The translations under genes and the position numbers were made by a program. The notes under the pieces were generated by a model that was not told where the DNA came from, made no database searches, and saw only the letters and a program-made list of their open reading frames with translations. Positions 27,995 to 36,008 of a stretch of DNA of 64,000 nt are shown piece after piece (the first letter of the stretch is position 1; every line of letters begins with the position of its first letter). The stretch is from contig JADKCA010000002.1 of assembly GCA_016714795.1 (NCBI GenBank), forward strand, positions 186,001-250,000. The letters are read 5' to 3'. This stretch comes from Sphingomonadales bacterium (lineage in GTDB: Bacteria; Pseudomonadota; Alphaproteobacteria; Sphingomonadales; Sphingomonadaceae).

Positions 27995-28860
27995 CGGATC
28001 TGGCCAGACTTCAGCTTCACCCGCTGCTCCTCTTCCACTGGCAGCATGTCCGAGCGCTTTTCGCCCAGCGCGAGACCCACATTCCTGACGTCGCGCACAA
28101 GGCGGCGCAGGCCATCGGGCTCCAGGCTGGCGGCATGGTCTGTGCCCTTCATCGTCCGATCCAGCGTATAATGGCGTTCAATGAACTGAGCACCCAGAGC
28201 AAGGGCGGCAATGTCGACCGCGATCCCGAGATGGTGCCCCGAAAAGCCGATGGCTGAAACGGTGTCGCCGAAATCCTGACGCAGGCGGGGCAACTCGCCC
28301 AGGCAAACATCCTCGAACGCGACCGGATAGCCTGATGTGCAGACGTAGAGCACAATGTCCTTCGCCCGCCCCAGATCGTCCATCAGCGCAACGATCTGCT
28401 GCACCTCGTCCCGCGTCGTCATCCCCAGCGAAATGTGGATCGGCCCGGCAAATTCGCGGGCCAGCAATTCCAGCAGCGGGCGGTTGAGATTGCAGGCAGA
28501 GGGAATTTTGATCCATTCGGGCTCGATGGACATAATCTCTCGCGCCGAGGTGATGTCCCATACAGAGCAGGCATAGCCCGTCCCATAGTCGCGGCACCAG
28601 CCCTGCAACTCCCGATGCTGTTCGACAGACAGTTCGAGATATGCGCGGTGTTCGCCATAGGTCTCGCCAAAGGCATTGCGCGCCACCGGATGGGGTTTCG
28701 CAAATTCTTCGGGCGAAAGAAGTTCGCCGGGGTTGCGCTTCTGGAACTTGACCACCGGCGCCTGCGCGAACTGGGCGGCCGTGCGGATCAGCTCGCGCGC
28801 CTTGTCCATGCTGCCCTGATGGTTGCACCCGATTTCAGCGACGACAACCGCAGCATTCAT
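27985..28860 (-). CDS. NeuB-family sugar-acid synthase without SAF domain
   Basis: I take the ATG at 28860, which has AGGAGG about 10 nt upstream, giving 291 residues. The TIM-barrel motifs of NeuB are present: VAEIGCNHQGS at the N-terminus, VKFQKRNP, IKIPSACNLNRPLL, SLGMTT, GFSGHHLG and FIERHYTLDRTMKGTDHAASLEP near the end. It should condense PEP with a hexosamine or hexose (phosphate). NeuB proteins are usually ~340-350 residues and end in an antifreeze-like SAF domain. That domain is absent here, with only ~30 residues after the barrel. No UDP-GlcNAc 2-epimerase (NeuC) is present in the window, so KDN or a similar non-amino sugar is possible. Confidence 0.88.
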   Translation of the reverse strand: MNAAVVVAEIGCNHQGSMDKARELIRTAAQFAQAPVVKFQKRNPGELLSPEEFAKPHPVARNAFGETYGEHRAYLELSVEQHRELQGWCRDYGTGYACSVWDITSAREIMSIEPEWIKIPSACNLNRPLLELLAREFAGPIHISLGMTTRDEVQQIVALMDDLGRAKDIVLYVCTSGYPVAFEDVCLGELPRLRQDFGDTVSAIGFSGHHLGIAVDIAALALGAQFIERHYTLDRTMKGTDHAASLEPDGLRRLVRDVRNVGLALGEKRSDMLPVEEEQRVKLKSGQIRWR

Positions 28861-28982
28861 GGCTGGCGCACCTCCTTCTGGATCATCATAGGCCACATCC
28901 CTATGATCGGAACCCATGGCGTTATTGCGAGCACAACGTAGTCATGCCAGTGAAATGAGCCCTTGTCTTTGACATAGAGCAT
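28857..28982 (-). CDS. Possible small membrane protein upstream of the neuB-like gene
   Basis: A 41-residue frame starts at ATG 28982 and ends in an ATGA overlap with the NeuB-like start. The peptide has one hydrophobic stretch, YVVLAITPWVPIIGMWPMMI, flanked by charged ends, as in a single-span small membrane protein. No clear ribosome site precedes it. It lies in the divergent gap before the flippase, so it could equally be untranslated leader sequence. I do not recognise a family. Confidence 0.3.
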   Translation of the reverse strand: MLYVKDKGSFHWHDYVVLAITPWVPIIGMWPMMIQKEVRQP

Positions 28983-29081
28983 GACGGAATTCGCATCGTC
29001 CTTTTGCAAGCCACGAGGCCGGTTGGACCGGGGCACATTTTGCCTTGCTTTGCGCGGCCTTGCAGGGACTATAAGGGGCTG

Positions 29082-30527
29082 ATGACAAGCCGCCTTCCCA
29101 GTCTTGAAGCGTCTGCGCGCAAGAGGGCCGGACGGCTTTCCTTCCATGCCGGCAACTATATCGGGGGCGAAACCGTCAGCGGGATCATGTCAGCCCTGTC
29201 GCTCGCCATTCTGACGCGTCTACTGACCCCGGCCGAGTATGGCATATTGTCGCTCTTCGTTTCGGTTGTTGCTGTGTCCTCGATCATTCTGGAGCTGAAT
29301 TTTCGCGGTGCAGTGAACCGGTACTGGTCCGAAGCCGACGGCGATTACCCGGATTTCCTGCATTCGATCCTGCTGGGCTGTGCCGGTTTCGTCATGGTGT
29401 TTCTCGCCTTCGGATGGGTCTTCCGGAACAGTTGGGGGGCGTTGCTGGGGCTTGATGGGCATCTCTTCTTTCTGGCCCTGATCTGCGGCGCTCTGCGCAT
29501 TCCGTGGAATTTGGCGTGGAAACAGGATGTGGCGATGGAATCCTCTCGCGCTTACAGCGTCCGCCTCAGCATCCGGTCGCTGCTGACGTCCGTTGCGGGC
29601 GCGGCCTGGGTCTATCTCCTCTCCAGTGATCGCTACATGGGCCAGATCTATGCACTCCTCGCCGTAGGCGGGCTGATGGGCGCGCTGACCTTGGCAATCC
29701 TTGTGCGCACTGCGCGCGGTGGCAAATGGAATGCGCGACACCTGAAATATGCCCTGCTGTTCGGCATCCCGCTGATGCCACATGCCCTTTCCACCTTCCT
29801 GCTCAGCCTGTCGGATCGGGTCGTTGTCAGCCATTTCGCCGGTTATGCCGATACTGGGCTTTATGCCCTTGCCTATGACGTGGGCGCGATCACGGGCACG
29901 GCTGCCATGGCGCTGAATCAGGCGTGGCTGCCGCAATTTCTGGATCTGCGCAAGGCAGGCAACACAACGCAGATTGCCGTGCTGTCGCGCACGCTCTCCA
30001 TCAGCTTCACGTCCATATGCTGTCTGGCCCTGCTGATGGCACGGGAACTCATGTTCCTGCTCGGGGGTGAGAGTTTTCGAGTGGCATTGCCAGTCATTCC
30101 AGTGGTCATCATGGGGCAGGCGGCGCTCTTTCTGGCGACGCTCTATGCGAACTACACTTTTTACCGCAAACGGACCGGGCTGATTTCGCTGGCGACAATG
30201 TCGGCTGCTGTGATCAATGTTGCGCTCAATATCTGGCTGGTGCCGCTTTATGGCTATGCAGCGGCGGCCTGGACAACCTGGTTCTCCTATATCCTGCTGA
30301 CCGCAACCGAATATGGCATTGCCCGGTTCCTGCTGGGGGAACAGGTCGTGTCCGCCCGCTCGCTTCTGGGGCATCAGCTTCTGCTGGGTGCAGTTGCGTT
30401 GCTGGTGCCGTGGGTGGAATCGCAGGCCGGAAACCCCGCTTGGCTGCTGATTGCGAAGCTGGCCATTGCGCTGTTTCTCTGCTGGCGGATGTGGCAGGCC
30501 TTCCAGGCCGGAAAGGCAATAGCCTGA
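29082..30527 (+). CDS. Wzx-type oligosaccharide flippase (MOP superfamily)
   Basis: I take the ATG at 29082, preceded by AAGGGG, giving 481 residues. The protein has about 12-14 TM segments, beginning with NYIGGETVSGIMSALSLAIL. It includes the family pattern LTRLLTPAEYGILSLFVSVV in the first helical hairpin and YADTGLYALAYDVG in the middle. Wzx proteins flip lipid-linked glycans across the inner membrane. The next gene starts at the base after its stop, so they form a coupled pair. It diverges from the CMP-nonulosonate genes, which points to transport of a nonulosonate-containing glycan or glycolipid. Confidence 0.85.
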   Translation: MTSRLPSLEASARKRAGRLSFHAGNYIGGETVSGIMSALSLAILTRLLTPAEYGILSLFVSVVAVSSIILELNFRGAVNRYWSEADGDYPDFLHSILLGCAGFVMVFLAFGWVFRNSWGALLGLDGHLFFLALICGALRIPWNLAWKQDVAMESSRAYSVRLSIRSLLTSVAGAAWVYLLSSDRYMGQIYALLAVGGLMGALTLAILVRTARGGKWNARHLKYALLFGIPLMPHALSTFLLSLSDRVVVSHFAGYADTGLYALAYDVGAITGTAAMALNQAWLPQFLDLRKAGNTTQIAVLSRTLSISFTSICCLALLMARELMFLLGGESFRVALPVIPVVIMGQAALFLATLYANYTFYRKRTGLISLATMSAAVINVALNIWLVPLYGYAAAAWTTWFSYILLTATEYGIARFLLGEQVVSARSLLGHQLLLGAVALLVPWVESQAGNPAWLLIAKLAIALFLCWRMWQAFQAGKAIA

Positions 30528-32012
30528 ATGGAAACGCCGGTCCGGGACATTATCGAGGCCATCCTCGAATTCGAGAAAGACCCTGCGATCTGGGAAGAGA
30601 ATATGCGCGGAATGCCGTTCTGGCATTTCCTGCGTTACGAACTTTTGGCTCTGATACTGGACGCCAATGGCGTGCAGGGCAATCGCCACGGCGGCTGGCG
30701 GGCAAGGCCGCTTTCGGACTGGCTCCCGCCTTCGCCCGCCCGCTTGGCGGCGACGCTGCGTCATGGGCCGTTTGCCCGATTGCAGCGCAGCGATCTGCTC
30801 GTGTTCAACCATCCGCGCCATATCTTCAGCGCACAGCATGGGGGCTGGATCTGCCCTTATAGCGGCTTCCTGCTTGATGAGGTGGACCATAGTCGGCAAG
30901 TCATCGAAACGCCGTTTGCGGGGCAACATTATCATCCCAACGCAACATGCGACGTCCGCTATCTCGAATGGCTTTCGCGGCCCCGGCTCTTGCGCGGTTT
31001 TCTGAGTGTTGGCACGGCACGGCTTGTCAACACGCTGGCTGCGGCTGCCGTCGCATGGAGCCGGAGCCTGGCAGCGGCAGCCGCATTGAAGCCGCCCGAT
31101 GCAGACAGGGTCGTCCGTTTCGCGAAAGGCACCGCCCGGCGTGCGCTCGCTTATTATGAAACGCACAACCGCCTGCTGGATTGCGTGCAACCCCGGCTGG
31201 TCCTGCAGGTCGTGCATTATGTGCCGCGAAACCTCGTCATGTCGCATCTGGCGCGCGCGCGCGGCCTGCCTGTGGCGGAACTCCAACATGGATGGATTGG
31301 CCAGACGCACCTCGCTTATGCGATGCGCCGCCGCCCCTTGCCCCTAACCTTGCCGAGCCATGTGCTGCTGTTCGGCAAGGCCTGGAGGGAATATGCCGAC
31401 TTCCCATGGCCGGACTCCAGCGCGCCTGCCATCGGGGCTGCATGGTTCAATCGCAACCGGCGCGCGGGCGGTGCCAAGGCCAGAAAAGCACAGGATAAGC
31501 GCGTCATCCTGTTTGTTTCCCAAGGGAGCATCGGCGCGTCCTTGAGCCGCTTCGCTGCGGAGTTCGCGCGGCATGATCGCGACGGGCAGTTTTCGGTGAT
31601 CTACAAGCTGCATGGCGGAGAGCCCTCCAACTGGCGGCAGGCTTATCCCTGGCTGGCGGACGGGCGCATCCGGGTGGTCGGGGCTGAAACGCCGATTTAC
31701 GATCTGTTTCGTGAAAGCGACGTTCAGGTTGGCGTCTATTCCACTGCGCTGTTCGAAGGTATGGGCTTTGGTCTGGGCACTTATGTTGCCCCGATTGCCG
31801 GGCATGAGGCCATGCAGCCCGCGATCAGGCGGGGCCTTGCCCGGGCTGTCAGTTCGGCGGATGATCTTGTCCGGCAATTGCGGCAAGATGCCGGTTGGCA
31901 GCCGGATGACGCGGCTTTGGCCGGACTATGGGCGGACGATCCGGAGGGACACTTCCGGGCGTTCGTGGCCCAGTGTTGCGAAGGCGTGGCAACGCCCGAG
32001 GTCGGCGGATAG
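30528..32012 (+). CDS. Putative GT-B-like surface glycan transferase
   Basis: The 494-residue protein starts directly after the flippase stop. It looks soluble, with ELQHGWIGQTH near residue 250, IYKLHGGEPSNW near 359 and GVYSTALFEGMGFGLGTYV near 403. A Q-H-G motif, a nucleotide-binding-side K-x-H and a late S-x-x-x-FE are reminiscent of GT-B enzymes of the polysialyltransferase and CDP-glycerol polymer-transferase types. The N-terminal ~200 residues are not recognised. Next to a flippase and CMP-sugar genes, it is a candidate nonulosonate transferase. This is inference; no family was confirmed. Confidence 0.55.
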   Translation: METPVRDIIEAILEFEKDPAIWEENMRGMPFWHFLRYELLALILDANGVQGNRHGGWRARPLSDWLPPSPARLAATLRHGPFARLQRSDLLVFNHPRHIFSAQHGGWICPYSGFLLDEVDHSRQVIETPFAGQHYHPNATCDVRYLEWLSRPRLLRGFLSVGTARLVNTLAAAAVAWSRSLAAAAALKPPDADRVVRFAKGTARRALAYYETHNRLLDCVQPRLVLQVVHYVPRNLVMSHLARARGLPVAELQHGWIGQTHLAYAMRRRPLPLTLPSHVLLFGKAWREYADFPWPDSSAPAIGAAWFNRNRRAGGAKARKAQDKRVILFVSQGSIGASLSRFAAEFARHDRDGQFSVIYKLHGGEPSNWRQAYPWLADGRIRVVGAETPIYDLFRESDVQVGVYSTALFEGMGFGLGTYVAPIAGHEAMQPAIRRGLARAVSSADDLVRQLRQDAGWQPDDAALAGLWADDPEGHFRAFVAQCCEGVATPEVGG

Positions 32013-32064
32013 GCGCACACAAGCCTTATTGCCTGGAACGCGCAAATGTCGCGCACAGCTTGGC

Positions 32065-32556
32065 CTATAGATACTTCATCTTGATCGTGATTCGATCACC
32101 ATCGCGCTGCACGGGAAATCTGGCAGCCTTGAACGATGGCGGCCCCAACACGGTCGAGCTATTGTTGGAAAAGCCAAATCCTTCAGCCGGGAATCCGATC
32201 GGCTTGCGATCCATGCGGCTATTGGCATTCTCGTCATGGTAGATCGCCACCGCGTAATGGCCCGATGCCGGAACATAGAGGCAGGCGCGCGTGATGGGGC
32301 GCTTGGCCACAATCCGCGCGAGTTGAAGCGAGCCATCCTTGACCAGAAATTTCTTGCTGTTGTCACCATAGATGGTGATGGCAATTCGCCCCTTGGCCTC
32401 GCGGACGTTGGTCACAGAGATGTAGAGACGCATCTGACTTGGCGTTCCAGCGCACTCCGTCTCGTCCGCCAGGACACGCACCTTTGCTATAGTCGGTGAT
32501 GGCGCTCCTGTTGCCGTCAAGGCTAGTGTCAGCAGCGCGAACCTGGATATGTTCAT
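32065..32556 (-). CDS. Secreted DUF2141 protein
   Basis: I take the ATG at 32556, with AGGAG upstream, giving 163 residues. The N-terminus MNISRFALLTLALTATGAPS looks like a signal peptide, so the protein is probably exported. The DUF2141 signature is clear: AIYHDENANSRMD followed by GFPAEGFGFSNN. The role of this family is unknown; members are small beta-sandwich-like periplasmic or secreted proteins. It lies 64 nt downstream of the aminotransferase on the same strand and converges on the GT-B-like gene. Confidence 0.85.
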   Translation of the reverse strand: MNISRFALLTLALTATGAPSPTIAKVRVLADETECAGTPSQMRLYISVTNVREAKGRIAITIYGDNSKKFLVKDGSLQLARIVAKRPITRACLYVPASGHYAVAIYHDENANSRMDRKPIGFPAEGFGFSNNSSTVLGPPSFKAARFPVQRDGDRITIKMKYL

Positions 32557-32620
32557 CGTCGCATCTCCTGGTGCCTTTTGCCAGACAAGGGCTGGCCGGT
32601 GATCGGCATTTTCATCATGC

Positions 32621-33766
32621 TCAAACAGCGGCGATGGCATCCGCCTGACCGCCCGGACTGGCCTCTTCGCGAATCCGCGTGACGGTTTCGCAGAATTCGT
32701 CGATCAGCGCCATGTCCACGCCTACCGTGCAACAGACCTGAAACATGCGGTCAGCAAATGGTCCCTTGCCGGCATGGACGGTGAAACGATGGCGCAACAG
32801 CGCGGCGCCGAAATCGGCGAAGCTCATCCCTTCTGGCAGCTTTGCGCAGGTGCCCGCATAAGATCGCACTGCGTCTGGAAAATAGAGCTCCCACCCTTTG
32901 GCCAGCAAGGTTTCGCGAAGGTAGTCCGTGCGCAGACGGATCGCCTGAACCCTGTTGTCCAGCCCTTCGGCCTCAATCCCGCGCAACGCCGCATCAAGCC
33001 CGGCGAGCAGCTGGACCGCTGGAGTGTTTGATGTCAGCCCGGTCGCCTCGATCGACTCATAGGCGATGGACAGATTAAGATAGTGCCCCCGCCGGGGAAT
33101 CCGGACAACGTCACTCATGGCGCTGCGCCGCGCCAAAACAAGTGCAACGCCCGGCATGGCGCCAAGGGACTTGCCCGAGCTGGTCGTGGCGAATGTCGCA
33201 TTGCATATGGCAAGATTGATCGGATCGGCACCCATGCTGGATACGGTATCAACGAACAGCCTGCTGCCATGGCTGGCGCAAATCTGGCCAATTTCAACGA
33301 CGGGATTGAGCAGCCCGGTGGAGGTTTCATGCTGAACCACGGCAACCAGGCTTGGCCGAAGCCGGGTGATCGCTTCCTCTACCTGCAGAAGATCAATCGT
33401 ACCGCCCCAGCCGAAATCAAGCAGCTCGGTGCGGTTATAGTAAGTGCTTAACCCCTGAAGGCGATATCCGAACTCGCCATTGCCAAGCACCAGAACGCAA
33501 TCGCCCGGCCTGACGGTGCTGGACAGCACCATTTCATTGGCAGCGGTGCCCGAACCGGCAATGGGAATCACGGCGAAATCATCCGCGCTGACGCCCGCGA
33601 TAGCGCGCAGCCGGTCGGACACATCGCGGATGAGGGAGCGGCAAGAAGGATCACGATGGCCCATCGCGCAACTGGCAACGGCTTCGGCAACATAGCCGGG
33701 CACATTCACCGGTCCGCCGCCAAGCAGTCGGCATGATTCGTCGTGTCTGGTACGAGAAGCGTTCAT
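32621..33766 (-). CDS. Class V aminotransferase (AEP/alanine-glyoxylate transaminase type)
   Basis: I take the ATG at 33766, giving 381 residues; an upstream in-frame codon at 33823 is less likely. The N-terminus has GGGPVNVPGYVAEAV and GHRDPSC, as in alanine-glyoxylate and 2-aminoethylphosphonate (PhnW) transaminases. The PLP lysine lies in SSGKSLGAMPGVALVLARR. It should transfer an amino group between a small aldehyde or keto acid and an amino acid. It lies 154 nt after a cytidylyltransferase on the same strand, an arrangement like the PntC pair that activates aminoethylphosphonate. However, no PEP mutase or phosphonopyruvate decarboxylase gene is present here, so the amino-alcohol could be another compound. 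Confidence 0.85.
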   Translation of the reverse strand: MNASRTRHDESCRLLGGGPVNVPGYVAEAVASCAMGHRDPSCRSLIRDVSDRLRAIAGVSADDFAVIPIAGSGTAANEMVLSSTVRPGDCVLVLGNGEFGYRLQGLSTYYNRTELLDFGWGGTIDLLQVEEAITRLRPSLVAVVQHETSTGLLNPVVEIGQICASHGSRLFVDTVSSMGADPINLAICNATFATTSSGKSLGAMPGVALVLARRSAMSDVVRIPRRGHYLNLSIAYESIEATGLTSNTPAVQLLAGLDAALRGIEAEGLDNRVQAIRLRTDYLRETLLAKGWELYFPDAVRSYAGTCAKLPEGMSFADFGAALLRHRFTVHAGKGPFADRMFQVCCTVGVDMALIDEFCETVTRIREEASPGGQADAIAAV

Positions 33767-33920
33767 CTCCTGCCTTCTTCGCCTGATCCCGTTGAAAAAC
33801 CACCCCATTGCGAACAACGGCATGCAAAAGACCGTTGTCCGAATCCTGATTGGATGACACCGGGCAAGTGCCGACCGTCAAAATTGAAAGCGCGGCCCAT
33901 AGCGGTGCGGTCGGCCATGT

Positions 33921-34679
33921 TCAGCATTGGCGCAGCATGGCGCGCGCCGCGTCCAGATCGGCCAGATTGTCGATTTCCTGCCACCCCAGGCCGCGCGTGG
34001 AAATCGCCTTCACGGCCAGCCCTTCGCCGAGCACAAGCTGGTAGGCATCTTCATAATAGCCATCGCCCTTGCCTAGTGTGTAGATCATCCGGTCAATCGC
34101 GTCGAAAACGAGCGGGCCATCTGCTGCGGCGATCCGTTCCAGCCCTATCGAAACGCCATGGGAACTTGCGGGCAAATGCTTGCCGAACGCGCTGATCAAT
34201 CCGGTTTCCGGATCGACCAGAACCTTCATGTCCTCCTCAACCAGCGGCCTCACATCATCGACCAGCGCAGCCGTCCCACCATCGCCGCCGGTCAGAAGCG
34301 GCATCAGCCCCGGATCAAGAACAAGATCGCCATCCATCTTGAGGAAGCTCTTCCCTTCCAGCGCCTCGCGCACCGCGAGCAGAGAGCGGCCATTGTTCAT
34401 CCCGGCAAAGTCGGGATTGAAGACGAGGTGAATCCCGTCACTATCCGCCCGGCCTTCGAGATGGTGCGCGATCATGTCGTGCCGATAGCCTGTGACGATA
34501 TAGGTGGAGGCAATGCCGCAATCGGCGATCCGGTCGAGAAGCAGATCGAGGATCGTTTCGCCTTCGCGGCCCACTGCGACCAGTGTCTTCGGACGGTCTG
34601 CCGTCAACGAATGCAGCCGACTGCCCATCCCTGCTGCCAGGATCACGGCTGCCGCTATCGGGTCCGGGGGGGTGTTCAT
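33921..34679 (-). CDS. LicC/PntC-like cytidylyltransferase
   Basis: The long open frame (to 35531) overlaps another gene. The real start is the ATG at 34679, giving 252 residues. The sugar-nucleotidyltransferase motif AAGMGSRLHSLTADRPKTLV lies at residues 12-31, with LKMDGDLVLDPGL near 115 and a C-terminal WQEIDNLADLDAA. The length and end match choline-phosphate and 2-aminoethylphosphonate cytidylyltransferases. It should make a CDP-activated head group, to be used by one of the two CDP-alcohol transferases nearby. It diverges from the first of these (34809). Whether it accepts a phosphate or a phosphonate cannot be told. Confidence 0.85.
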   Translation of the reverse strand: MNTPPDPIAAAVILAAGMGSRLHSLTADRPKTLVAVGREGETILDLLLDRIADCGIASTYIVTGYRHDMIAHHLEGRADSDGIHLVFNPDFAGMNNGRSLLAVREALEGKSFLKMDGDLVLDPGLMPLLTGGDGGTAALVDDVRPLVEEDMKVLVDPETGLISAFGKHLPASSHGVSIGLERIAAADGPLVFDAIDRMIYTLGKGDGYYEDAYQLVLGEGLAVKAISTRGLGWQEIDNLADLDAARAMLRQC

Positions 34680-34808
34680 TGTGAAATCCAGCTGCCTTGC
34701 CAATATGCCTGACGAGTGACACAGACTGCCAAGCCTGCCCCTTATGATCAGGACTATCAGAATATAGGTCTTAGACGTGGACAGGGCATTGATATTAAAC
34801 AAGGTGAC

Positions 34809-36008
34809 ATGGTGAATTTCGCTTTCGATGCTGTTCTGGTTGTCCCGGGAGGGTCCGGCGGTGAGGCGGTGCTGGCTGGAAATCTGGGCGGGATGCCTGC
34901 CATCACGCGGCAGTTGCGGCTGCTTGCCCGCAGCGGTGCCCGAAGGCTGGTGGTGGTGCATCGCCCGGCTGATCGCGAAGCTCTGGGGCCGGCGCTGGCC
35001 AGCCGCTGGTGCCCGCAAAATGTGGAAATCAGTCTCCATTCCCAGCAACACCCGAATGAGGCTCTGCCCGGCGATCTGGCACAGACCCTGCTGATCCTGC
35101 CCGCGCATCATGTTCTTGATCACAAATGTTTCGCGGCCCCGCGCACTTATCTTTCGCCGGATGATGCGACGCTGATCTGGTTCGGCCCCAAAGATCAGGC
35201 CCAGCCCGCGATCCAGGCGCTGCTGGAGGAAGAAACGCCGCATTGGCCATCCTCCGGCGCGATCCCGCTGCCCGCTGGCTGGCTGGCATCGCGAGCCGAT
35301 CTTGGTACCATCCAGCGGCTGTTGTGGAACAGCTGCCGCAAGCCGATTGACGGCATCATATCGCGCTACGTCAATCGCCCTTTGAGTCTGGCGATCAGTC
35401 GCACCATCGTGTCTCTGCCCGTCACACCCAATCAGATAACGCTGTTTTCTGCTGCAATCGGGCTGGCCGGAGCGGCCTGCGTGATGGCCGGGGGCTATGC
35501 CATGGCCCTGCTGGGGGCGGTGCTGCTGCAAATCGCATCAATTCTCGATGGCGTGGATGGTGAACTGGCCCGTGTCCGGGTTCAGTTCAGCGTACTGGGT
35601 GAGTGGTTCGATACTGTCGCGGATGATGTTGTGAACATCGCCTTTGTTCTCGCAATCGGAATCGCGCGATGGCGCAGCGGCATGGTGGATGAATGGACCG
35701 CGCTGGCGCTCGGCACAGCGGGTGTCATGATGCTGGTTGCCATCATCTATTATGTCTGGATCGCGCGCGCGGGGCGCGGCGACATCCTGTCAGTGGATTG
35801 GTTCGACCCTTCGCCCGCTGCCAATACCGGGCTCTTCGCCCGTCTTCAGGCTTTGGGGACAACCTTGTTCCGCCGCGACTTCATGATTGCGATGCTGCTG
35901 CTGGCCGCTCTGTTCGGTGCTGTCCATTTGGCCTTGGTCCCGATTGCGTTCGGGGAGGTCATCATCCTTGGCGCACAGGCTGTCAGACTGGTGAGCCGTA
36001 CGCGATGA
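34809..36008 (+). CDS. CDP-alcohol phosphatidyltransferase with nucleotidyltransferase-like N-domain
   Basis: I take the ATG at 34809 with AAGGTG upstream (400 residues); a GTG at 34716 is possible but lies in leader-like sequence. Residues ~1-160 look like a sugar-nucleotidyltransferase fold in which the usual AAGxGxR loop is replaced by VVPGGSGGE, so that domain is probably inactive. Residues ~185-400 are a membrane CDP-alcohol phosphotransferase with the full DX2DGX2ARX8GX3DX3D motif, starting at ILDGVDGELAR. The layout recalls bifunctional inositol-phosphate cytidylyltransferase/DIPP synthases. It should move a phospho-alcohol from CDP to a lipid or sugar acceptor. The GT4 follows in an ATGA overlap. 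Confidence 0.85.
   Translation: MVNFAFDAVLVVPGGSGGEAVLAGNLGGMPAITRQLRLLARSGARRLVVVHRPADREALGPALASRWCPQNVEISLHSQQHPNEALPGDLAQTLLILPAHHVLDHKCFAAPRTYLSPDDATLIWFGPKDQAQPAIQALLEEETPHWPSSGAIPLPAGWLASRADLGTIQRLLWNSCRKPIDGIISRYVNRPLSLAISRTIVSLPVTPNQITLFSAAIGLAGAACVMAGGYAMALLGAVLLQIASILDGVDGELARVRVQFSVLGEWFDTVADDVVNIAFVLAIGIARWRSGMVDEWTALALGTAGVMMLVAIIYYVWIARAGRGDILSVDWFDPSPAANTGLFARLQALGTTLFRRDFMIAMLLLAALFGAVHLALVPIAFGEVIILGAQAVRLVSRTR

Noticed and set aside
28969..28997. TTGACA-headed promoter for the flippase gene
   Set aside because: The -35 is perfect but no acceptable -10 lies 16-18 nt downstream.
29220..31310. 696-codon open frame on the minus strand
   Set aside because: It lies opposite the flippase and GT-B-like genes, is His/Arg/Gln-rich with no motif, and is the typical mirror of a GC-rich coding strand.
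33921..35531. 536-codon version of the cytidylyltransferase
   Set aside because: The upstream half is antisense to the CDP-alcohol transferase and has no motif; the enzyme begins at the ATG at 34679 just before its nucleotide-binding loop.
32621..36008. Complete aminoethylphosphonate pathway
   Set aside because: The transaminase, cytidylyltransferase and transferase fit, but PEP mutase and phosphonopyruvate decarboxylase are not in the window, so the phosphonate claim is not supported.
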